NCBI GenBank assembly: GCA_023253905.1
Contig: JALREG010000352.1
Coordinates: 1-14,502, forward strand
Direction: 5' to 3'
Length of the DNA stretch: 14,502 nt
Source of the DNA: Burkholderiaceae bacterium
Lineage (GTDB): Bacteria > Pseudomonadota > Gammaproteobacteria > Burkholderiales > Burkholderiaceae
In this document: positions 7,422 through 13,047 of the stretch, piece after piece
Layout: every line of letters starts with the position of its first letter
How positions within the stretch are numbered: the first letter of the stretch is position 1
Program-made: the position numbers and the translations under genes
The notes under the pieces: model-generated
The model's input: the letters and a program-made list of their open reading frames with translations, nothing else
Database searches by the model: none
Told to the model about the DNA's origin: nothing

Positions 7422-9199
7422 GACAGTGCTCCGACTGCAGCCGGTACGGCCGGCAGCGTCGAACCAGACAACCCGCGCATCGCCGGCGCCACGCCCTGGG
7501 AGGGTACCTCGGGCGGTAACTGCCGCTTGCCCGCCAGATATGCCATCACCTTGTCAGCGGGGCCGACCATTTCGACGGTTCCACTATTCATCACGGCGAT
7601 GCGGCTGGCGTTTTTGAGCAGCGCGGGCTGATGCGTGATCATGACGACCGCCGCGCCCCGCGCCCGCGCCTGATCGATTGAACTGAGCAAGGCTTGCTGG
7701 CCGGCATGATCGAGCCAGGCGGCGGGTTCATCGAGAACCAGCAACCCCGGGTCACCGTAGAACGCGCGCGCAAGTGCTACCTGCTGGCGCATCCCCGCAG
7801 GTAAAACCATCCCTGCGCTTCCGATCGAAGACGTATACGAATCAGGCAGGGCCGATACCGACGTATCGAGCCCTACGCTTCGAGCCGCGCGACGCACCGG
7901 CTCACGCCCACTGCCAGCGCCATCAAAGCGGTTGATGTTCTCTTCAATCGTCCCAGCCAGCAGTTGCGGCTCCTGCGGGCAATAGCCCACCATCGATCCG
8001 CGTTGATGGGCGGGCCATTCCGCGGCGCTTCGACCCTCAAGGCTCAGCGATCCGGTCGCGGGCGGCCATGCGCCGGCGATCAGCCGGCCGAGCGTGGATT
8101 TGCCCGAACCGCTCGCGCCGACAATCCCAAGCAGTTCACCGGGCCGTGCAGCGAGCGTGATCCGATTCAGCAATACCGCGCCAGTGCCGGGTGCGCGCAC
8201 CGAAGCGCGACGCAGTTCGAATCGCGACGGGTCAGGCGACTCAGCAGCCTGTTCGAAGGCAGGCTCGACAGCGGGATCCTGAAGCAGCGCGTCGAGTCTT
8301 CGGACGGCTTCGCGCGCCTTGACCGCCGCCCGCCACGCTGGAATCGCAGAATCGATCGGCGTCATCACGCGCCCGAGCATCACCGACGCAGCAACCATGG
8401 CGCCCACCATTACCTGATCACTCAGGAACAGCCAGGCACCTACGCAGTAAAGCCCGATCTGTAATCCAATACGCAGCGCGCGCACCACAGACCTGAGCCC
8501 AGACCCGCGATCGGCGCTTCGTTGAAACCAGAGCAAAGACTCATTCCCAGCCCGGCGCAGCCGCGTCGCAAGCGCTGAAACCATCCCCATCGAACGAATC
8601 AGATCACCGTGACGCATCATGTCCTCGGTCAACACCCGGCTGCGCTCGCGCGCCTCCGAGGCTTCGCGCATTGGGCGACGGAGCAGGGCATCCCCCACAG
8701 CAGCAATCAGCAGGTGCAGTACGGCCCCGGCAAGAGCCAGCGCGCCCAGCATCGGATGCAGCCAGGTGATGACCATCAGATAGAGCGGCACGAACGGCAG
8801 ATCGATCAGCGCCATGAGATGCGTGTCAGCTACAAACCGCCGAAGCTCACCGGCATCGCCTATCGCACGAGCCTCAGGCGAGGAGGGATCACGATGACGC
8901 TCAACCAACGACTCCACCACCCTGGGCCCGATCGCCGCTTCGACCGACAATCCGATTCTGACCAGCAGTCGCGAGCGCACCGCGTCAACCACTGCTTGCA
9001 AAAGCAGCGCGAGCAGCGCCACCAGCGTGAGCAGCCACAGCGTGTCGGCGTTCTTGCTGGTGAGAACATGCGAAAAAATGGACAGCATGTAGATCGGCAG
9101 GGTGAGCATCAGTGCGTTGAAGAACAGACTGAAGACACCTACCGAGAAGAGCGCCGGCCATTGGCGCGACACTAAGGTTTCAAGCGGTCTGGAAGGCAT
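7418..9199 (-). CDS. Type I secretion ABC transporter (PrtD-type permease/ATPase) with atypical signature motif
   Basis: This is a fused permease-ATPase of 593 residues, exporter of the RTX protein encoded just upstream. The frame is open to 9301, but the ATG at 9199 is preferred: 'MPSRPLETLVSRQWPALFSV' matches the normal PrtD start, and the longer form would be translated through a strong hairpin (9258-9299). Residues about 15-300 form the membrane domain ('FFNALMLTLPIYMLSIFSHV' is typical), with no C39 peptidase. The ATPase has Walker A GASGSGKST (361-369), Q-loop 'YCPQEPQLLAGTIEENI', Walker B 'LLVLDEPAAWLD' with the catalytic Glu, and the H-loop 'VVMITHQP'. The signature, normally LSGGQ, reads LPAGM (466-470; nt 7790-7804), followed by the usual 'RQQVALARAFYGDP'. 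This change may alter ATP turnover, yet all other motifs are intact. It is joined to the adaptor gene by a 4-nt overlap. Confidence 0.95.
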   Translation of the reverse strand: MPSRPLETLVSRQWPALFSVGVFSLFFNALMLTLPIYMLSIFSHVLTSKNADTLWLLTLVALLALLLQAVVDAVRSRLLVRIGLSVEAAIGPRVVESLVERHRDPSSPEARAIGDAGELRRFVADTHLMALIDLPFVPLYLMVITWLHPMLGALALAGAVLHLLIAAVGDALLRRPMREASEARERSRVLTEDMMRHGDLIRSMGMVSALATRLRRAGNESLLWFQRSADRGSGLRSVVRALRIGLQIGLYCVGAWLFLSDQVMVGAMVAASVMLGRVMTPIDSAIPAWRAAVKAREAVRRLDALLQDPAVEPAFEQAAESPDPSRFELRRASVRAPGTGAVLLNRITLAARPGELLGIVGASGSGKSTLGRLIAGAWPPATGSLSLEGRSAAEWPAHQRGSMVGYCPQEPQLLAGTIEENINRFDGAGSGREPVRRAARSVGLDTSVSALPDSYTSSIGSAGMVLPAGMRQQVALARAFYGDPGLLVLDEPAAWLDHAGQQALLSSIDQARARGAAVVMITHQPALLKNASRIAVMNSGTVEMVGPADKVMAYLAGKRQLPPEVPSQGVAPAMRGLSGSTLPAVPAAVGALS

Positions 9200-9257
9200 G
9201 GGTCGGCGACCCCCTAAGAAGTGGACGCCGAACCTGGGGCCGGCTGCCCCGACGATG

Positions 9258-9299
9258 GGTCGACCCGCACCGCTACGGACGTTGCGGTGCGGGCCGACC
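9258..9299 (-). promoter_or_regulatory. Strong hairpin between RTX gene and exporter genes (probable attenuator or mRNA stabiliser)
   Basis: Two 16-base arms (9258-9273 and 9284-9299) pair at 15 of 16 positions around a 10-nt loop. It sits 28 nt after the RTX stop and 58 nt before the exporter start. No T-run follows on the - strand, so it is not a classic full terminator. In other RTX and protease loci a hairpin here lets the cargo be made in excess over the exporter, either by partial termination or by protecting the cargo mRNA 3' end. That role is inferred. Confidence 0.6.
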
Positions 9300-9326
9300 A
9301 AACCGCCGGATCGCTAGCGTAGAGAC

Positions 9327-11099
9327 TCAGACAACTTCGATGTTGATGGAACTCAGAAGCTCGGTGAGCGACGAGATGCCTTCTGAACCTGGGGCAATTC
9401 CGGTGCCTCGCAGGATGATGGCGTCCTCGGCGTCACCGGTCCAGCTGTCGTCACCATCGCGATTGAAAAAGATCATGACGTCAGTGCCATCATCAATCAC
9501 AAAGACGTAGGCATCCAACTCATCGACGGTATTGATTTCGGGATCTTCGACCTCAAAGCGCAGGATGTCGATCGACTCCGGGTCGAGGATCTCGTCTGTG
9601 CTCGAAAGCTCCAGCGAGTCAAGCCAGCTGGTCATTCCTTCGCCCTGCCCGGTGCTCACGGTGAAGACGAACTTGTCTGAGCCGAGCCCGCCGGTCATTG
9701 TGTCGTCCTGGTCACCGCCAGTCAGCGTGTCGTTGTCGCTGCCGCCATCGAGCATGTCATTGCCAAGTCCGCCGCAGAGGGTGTCCTTGCCTGACTCGCC
9801 GTAGAGCTCATCCTGCTGATCTCCACCCGACAGCATGTCATCCTGCGCACCACCGTAAAGGGTGTCGTCCTCGGTTCCGCCGTAGAGCCCGTCTCGCCCC
9901 AATCCACCCGTCAGCCAGTCGTTACCTTCGCCGCCAGCGACCGAATCATTGCCCGAGCCACCGTCGGCAGTATCGTCACCGAGCCCCCCCATGAGCGAGT
10001 CGTTGCCGCCATCGCCACGCAGTGAATCGTCGTTATCGCCGCCATCAAGATCATCGGCACCTTCGCCACCGACCAGCGTGTCGTCACCATCGGCGCCCAT
10101 CAGCATGTCGTTGCCAGCTCCACCCTGCAGCACATCGTTCCCCGTGCCGCCATCCGCAGTGTCGTTGCCGTTTTCACCCCACAGACGATCATTGCCATCG
10201 TCACCGTAGAGCATGTCGTCATCGTCACCGCCGCGTACCGTGTCGTTCCCGGAGCCGCCAGACAGCGTGTCATAGCCACCGTTGTCGATCACCAGATCAT
10301 TGCCTTTGCCTCCATCCTGAAGATCGTCACCCGCACCGCCATACATGACGTCGTTGTCATTGCCGCCCATCAGGGTGTCGTTTCCGTCACCACCATCCAG
10401 ACTGTCATCCCCATCACCGCCATCGAGCTCGTCGTCACCGGTTGAGCCTAGCAGCGTGTCGTTACCAGTACCGCCGGCCAGCATATCCGCGCCGTCACCG
10501 CCGTTCAGACTGTCACTGCCATCGTCGCCGCGGAGGGTGTCGTTACCCGTCCCGCCGTTGAGGGTGTCATCGTCGCCGCCACCGTTCAACACATCATCAC
10601 CGGCATCGCCATTGAGCGTGTCTTCACCGGCGCCGCCCGAGGCGGTATCCGCGCCCCCGCCGCCTGACAGCCGATCCGAGCCAGCGTCGCCCGCGAGCTG
10701 GTCCGCGCCGGTACCACCGGTGAGCGTGTCATCATCGTCGCCACCACTCATCACATCGTCGCCGTCACCACCGGCTAACACGTCATTGCCTTCGCCACCG
10801 TCCAGAGAATCGTCACCCTGATCGCCCGCGAGACTGTCGTCACCCTCGTCGCCGTTCAAGACGTCATCGTCCTCGCCGCCACTCAATGTGTCGTTACCCA
10901 CCCCGCCATTGAGGGTGTCGTAGCCGATTTCGCCGAATAACCGATCGGCACCGTCTTCGCCATTGAGCTCATCATCGCCATCGCGGCCGTAGATCGAATC
11001 ATTGCCGCCCCCCGCGTAGACACGCGAGCTCGCGCCAGCCACTACATCCTTCCAGATGTTGTTGCTCGCCGAGAGGATGTAGGTTTTGTCGAAAGCCAT
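9327..11099 (-). CDS. RTX calcium-binding exoprotein made almost entirely of nonapeptide repeats
   Basis: This 590-residue, strongly acidic protein is the predicted cargo of the adjacent type I secretion genes. GGAG lies 6 nt before the ATG. There is no N-terminal signal peptide. Residues 1-28 form a short head ('MAFDKTYILSASNNIWKDVV'). Residues 29-478 are 50 nine-residue repeats of the form GGxGxDxLx in unbroken register, which should fold as a calcium-filled beta-roll. Residues 479-590 form a non-repetitive acidic tail starting 'FTVSTGQGEG' and ending 'LLSSINIEVV'. Such C-terminal tails, closing on an acidic residue and small hydrophobics, act as uncleaved type I secretion signals. No protease (HExxH), lipase (GxSxG), adenylate cyclase or adhesin domain is visible, so it is not a known toxin or enzyme. 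A structural, matrix or surface-layer-like role is possible. The only cysteine (442, repeat 46) is unusual, since RTX exoproteins generally lack them. It follows a sigma-54 promoter. Confidence 0.92.
   Translation of the reverse strand: MAFDKTYILSASNNIWKDVVAGASSRVYAGGGNDSIYGRDGDDELNGEDGADRLFGEIGYDTLNGGVGNDTLSGGEDDDVLNGDEGDDSLAGDQGDDSLDGGEGNDVLAGGDGDDVMSGGDDDDTLTGGTGADQLAGDAGSDRLSGGGGADTASGGAGEDTLNGDAGDDVLNGGGDDDTLNGGTGNDTLRGDDGSDSLNGGDGADMLAGGTGNDTLLGSTGDDELDGGDGDDSLDGGDGNDTLMGGNDNDVMYGGAGDDLQDGGKGNDLVIDNGGYDTLSGGSGNDTVRGGDDDDMLYGDDGNDRLWGENGNDTADGGTGNDVLQGGAGNDMLMGADGDDTLVGGEGADDLDGGDNDDSLRGDGGNDSLMGGLGDDTADGGSGNDSVAGGEGNDWLTGGLGRDGLYGGTEDDTLYGGAQDDMLSGGDQQDELYGESGKDTLCGGLGNDMLDGGSDNDTLTGGDQDDTMTGGLGSDKFVFTVSTGQGEGMTSWLDSLELSSTDEILDPESIDILRFEVEDPEINTVDELDAYVFVIDDGTDVMIFFNRDGDDSWTGDAEDAIILRGTGIAPGSEGISSLTELLSSINIEVV
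9666..11015 (-). repeat. 50 tandem 27-bp RTX repeat units
   Basis: The array spans exactly 1350 bp, 50 units of 27 bp, each coding one nonapeptide (repeat n begins at 11015-27(n-1)). No unit is lost or interrupted. Position 6 is Asp in every unit. About eleven units (6, 11, 17, 25, 30, 37, 43, 44, 45, 48, 49) have a polar residue instead of Gly at position 4, roughly every sixth unit. Units 11-16 resemble 17-22, and 30-34 resemble 37-41, which suggests growth by block duplication. DNA copies are diverged, so this is a protein-level repeat. Confidence 0.95.
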
Positions 11100-11108
11100 G
11101 GTCTTGCT

Positions 11109-11120
11109 CCAAACGTTTGG
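11109..11120. promoter_or_regulatory. Perfect 12-bp palindrome touching the RTX ribosome site (LacI-type operator candidate)
   Basis: CCAAACGTTTGG is a perfect palindrome with a central CG, like operators of LacI/PurR-type repressors whose core is CAAACGTTTG. Its last bases on the - strand form part of the GGAG ribosome site of the RTX gene. It would lie about 53-64 nt into the transcript from the sigma-54 promoter, where a bound repressor could block elongation; a small RNA hairpin hiding the ribosome site is the other option. No LacI-family gene is in the window. Confidence 0.4.
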
Positions 11121-11183
11121 TTTGAGAAAAGCCGGTCATCGGCGGAGCCTGGGGCCCTCGATGCGTCCGGCTGGTAACCATCG

Positions 11184-11198
11184 GCAAGTCCTGTGCCA
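11184..11198 (-). promoter_or_regulatory. Sigma-54 (-24/-12) promoter of the RTX-secretion operon
   Basis: Read on the - strand the site is TGGCACAGGACTTGC, that is TGGCAC, five bases, TTGC. It has the invariant GG and GC dinucleotides at the exact -24/-12 spacing of sigma-54 promoters. Transcription should start near 11172, giving a leader of about 73 nt before the RTX ATG. The gene directly upstream codes for a sigma-54 activator, which strongly supports the assignment. A one-mismatch IHF-like site (11205-11217, AATCAAAGCCCTG on the - strand) lies just upstream. Confidence 0.85.
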
Positions 11199-11265
11199 TC
11201 GCGGCAGGGCTTTGATTTGTTGAAGAACGTGCTGACCCGATTGTCCGCGCGCAAAGGTCTGGTGT

Positions 11266-12360
11266 TCAGTACCCGATACGGTCGTGGTTCGGATCCGATA
11301 CACCGGCAGCGCCGGCTGTCGGTCCCGGTGAAAGATCAGCGGCGGAATCACCCGACGGACCGGAGTCACCGCCCGCCTCGACCAGGCGCGCAGCCTCTTC
11401 GGGAGGCAAATCCGCGGCAAGCTTGAGACGCGCAACAATCCGGTAAAGGGTCACGCGCGAAACGCCCAGTTGCCGGGCAGCAGGCGCGATTCGTCGTCCA
11501 TGCAGGCGCAAGGTCTCGCGGACCAGCTCGCGCTCGAATGCCTCGCGCGCCTGGGCCAGATTCAGCGGGCGCTGCGCAGCCTGACTTCTTTGGAGACCCA
11601 GCGCAGCAGCATCAATCCTGGCACCCTCGGTGAGCACCACGGCGCGCTGTACGCAGTTCATCAGTTCGCGGACATTGCCCGGCCAGCGATGCCGCCGCAT
11701 GGCTAGCACCGCGTCAGGCGTGAAGCCCCGGACCGACGGCCCCTGGCGCTCCGCGCCAAAGCGTCTGAGGAAGCCCTCAGCGAGCACCAGCAGGTCGTCT
11801 CCCCGGTCTCGCAAAGGCGGCACCTGAAGAACGAGCACGTTGATCCGGTAGTAGAGATCCTCGCGGAATCGCCCGTCAATGATCGCCTGCTCGAGATTGA
11901 CATGCGTGGCGGCAAGCAGGCGGAAATCAACCGGAACCGGCGTGCTTGCACCGAGCCGCGTGACAAGCCGGTCTTGCAGCACGCGCAGCAGCGCCGGTTG
12001 CAGCGCGAGCGGTAGCTCACCGATTTCATCGAGAAAGAGGGCCCCACCATGCGCCGCTTCAAAGCTGCCAATCCTGCGTTGCCCCGCGCCGGTGAAGGCA
12101 TACCGCTCGTGGCCGAACAATTCGGACTGGATGAGTGTCGGGGCGATCGCCCCACAGTTGACCGCGACCAACGCCCCGGCAGCGCGGCGCGAACGCTGAT
12201 GAATAGCGCGGGCAACGAGCTCCTTCCCGGTCCCTGTCTCACCTACGATCAGCACGGGTGCATCGGACTCGGCAACGCGGTCGATGGTTCTGAGTAACGA
12301 CCGGATGGCCGGGCTATCGCCATCCAGCGTAAAGCGAGGGTCGAGCGGTGGGGATCCCAT
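11266..12360 (-). CDS. Sigma-54-dependent activator, AAA+ and Fis-type HTH only, with YAFTGA loop
   Basis: This 364-residue bacterial enhancer-binding protein uses ATP to open sigma-54 promoter complexes. There is no receiver, GAF or PAS domain: the AAA+ core begins within about 15 residues of the start, as in PspF. Motifs are Walker A GETGTGKE (40-47), Walker B GALFLDE (106-112), arginine-finger region FREDLYYR (165-172) and sensor II WPGNVREL (226-233). The Fis-type helix-turn-helix is at about 285-312 ('IAPAARQLGVSRVTLYRIVA'). The sigma-54 contact loop GAFTGA reads YAFTGA (87-92, codon TAT at 12100-12102); the key Phe-Thr pair is kept. After the HTH is a 50-residue low-complexity tail (Gly/Ser/Asp/Pro), unusual for the family. 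It lies directly upstream of the sigma-54 promoter of the RTX gene, on the same strand, so that operon is its likely target. Without a sensor domain, control must come from a partner protein or its own expression level. Confidence 0.93.
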   Translation of the reverse strand: MGSPPLDPRFTLDGDSPAIRSLLRTIDRVAESDAPVLIVGETGTGKELVARAIHQRSRRAAGALVAVNCGAIAPTLIQSELFGHERYAFTGAGQRRIGSFEAAHGGALFLDEIGELPLALQPALLRVLQDRLVTRLGASTPVPVDFRLLAATHVNLEQAIIDGRFREDLYYRINVLVLQVPPLRDRGDDLLVLAEGFLRRFGAERQGPSVRGFTPDAVLAMRRHRWPGNVRELMNCVQRAVVLTEGARIDAAALGLQRSQAAQRPLNLAQAREAFERELVRETLRLHGRRIAPAARQLGVSRVTLYRIVARLKLAADLPPEEAARLVEAGGDSGPSGDSAADLSPGPTAGAAGVSDPNHDRIGY

Positions 12361-12638
12361 TACCTGTCGCGCGTGGTCCGGTTGCAGTACGACGCGGCAC
12401 TGTAGCGATGCGCAGGGCCGAGAGCTTATGACAGGTCAACCGGTGAACATTGGAGGTGCGTATCGGCGGGCACTATGCGATTTGGCAACCATAGACTGTT
12501 TCGCAACAACGACGCGGTCATCGCGCGCACCGTGCGCTCCGAATTAGAATGGCGCGACGGTTTGCAACAAAACTTTCCTTGGACTGGGACAGGATCTTGC
12601 CCATACGTCGATGGCAGCTAAGTAACCGGTGGCCCGTG
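12361..12638. other. Divergent intergenic region between activator and small exported protein
   Basis: This 278-bp stretch separates the activator gene (- strand) from the small exported protein (+ strand). No gene is supported here, except that the downstream frame is open to an ATG at 12549. A TAGAAT box at 12545-12550 could be a -10 element for the + strand gene but lacks a good -35. Two similar short motifs occur, GTTTCGCAACAA near 12498-12510 and GTTTGCAACAAA near 12560. No sigma-54 consensus was found. Confidence 0.4.
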
Positions 12639-13010
12639 ATGCGACGCCCTGCCGCTTCCCGTCTTAGCGTGTGGGGTGGGTTGCGGCCTGGCCTGCTCGC
12701 GGCCGCGGTGATTGCGCTTTTTCCGATGGGCGCTGCCGCGCAGGAAGTGCGAATGACCTGTCAGCACCAGGGCAAGAGCTACTGGGTGAGCTACGACCCG
12801 AAGCAGAAACTTTTTCGAAGCGGTGATCCTGATGGGGGGTCAAAATTCCGCGTCAAGCGCGATCAGGTTGATAGCGATGGCATTCTTGTCTGGGTCGGCG
12901 CGCAAATGATGGGCGGCGAACGAGATCTGCTTGCCTTCTTCGGCAACGACACCAAATGGCTGCGCCATTTCTACGGTAACGGCAGCCAGGTCATGCATCG
13001 CTGTCAGTAA
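12639..13010 (+). CDS. Small exported protein with a terminal cysteine pair, unknown function
   Basis: I do not recognise the family. From the ATG at 12639 the product is 123 residues with a clear Sec signal peptide: basic 'MRRPAASRL', a hydrophobic 'LLAAAVIALFPMG' and cleavage after 'AAA', giving a mature start 'QEVRMTCQHQGK'. The mature domain is about 85 residues, rich in Gly, Asp, Lys and Trp, with short beta-like segments ('YWVSYDPKQKLF', 'ILVWVGAQMM', 'LAFFGNDTKWLRHFYG'). It has exactly two cysteines, one near each end ('MTC' and the final 'HRCQ'), as expected for a disulfide closing a small periplasmic fold. A longer start at 12549 would add 30 residues before the signal peptide and is less likely. 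Nothing links it firmly to the secretion cassette; it is divergent from the activator and convergent with the dehydrogenase gene. Confidence 0.7.
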   Translation: MRRPAASRLSVWGGLRPGLLAAAVIALFPMGAAAQEVRMTCQHQGKSYWVSYDPKQKLFRSGDPDGGSKFRVKRDQVDSDGILVWVGAQMMGGERDLLAFFGNDTKWLRHFYGNGSQVMHRCQ

Positions 13011-13016
13011 GCGCCA

Positions 13017-13036
13017 CCCGGGCGGCCGAGCCCGGG
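13017..13036. terminator. GC-rich hairpin between convergent genes
   Basis: CCCGGGC (13017-13023) and GCCCGGG (13030-13036) form a perfect 7-bp stem with a 6-nt loop in the 37-nt gap between two convergent stops. There is no T-run on either side, so it is a plausible but weak bidirectional terminator. Confidence 0.4.
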
Positions 13037-13047
13037 CATGACCGCCG

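Noticed and set aside
8609..9175. + strand frame of 188 codons opposite the ABC transporter
   Set aside because: Rich in Gln, Arg and His with no family features; an antisense shadow of a clear transporter gene.
9200..9301. N-terminal extension of the ABC transporter from a start at 9301
   Set aside because: The 34 extra residues do not fit the PrtD family, and the strong hairpin at 9258-9299 lies in this stretch.
10345..10821. Long + strand frames opposite the RTX gene, rich in Ser and Pro
   Set aside because: They are the antisense reading of a GC-rich 27-bp repeat array and have no start signals or recognisable domains.
9666..11015. Regular short repeats that could suggest a CRISPR array or satellite
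   Set aside because: The 27-bp period codes GGxGxDxLx nonapeptides with no constant repeat and variable spacer pattern.
12549..12638. Longer start for the small exported protein
   Set aside because: It would place 30 unrelated residues before a complete signal peptide and overlaps a possible -10 box.
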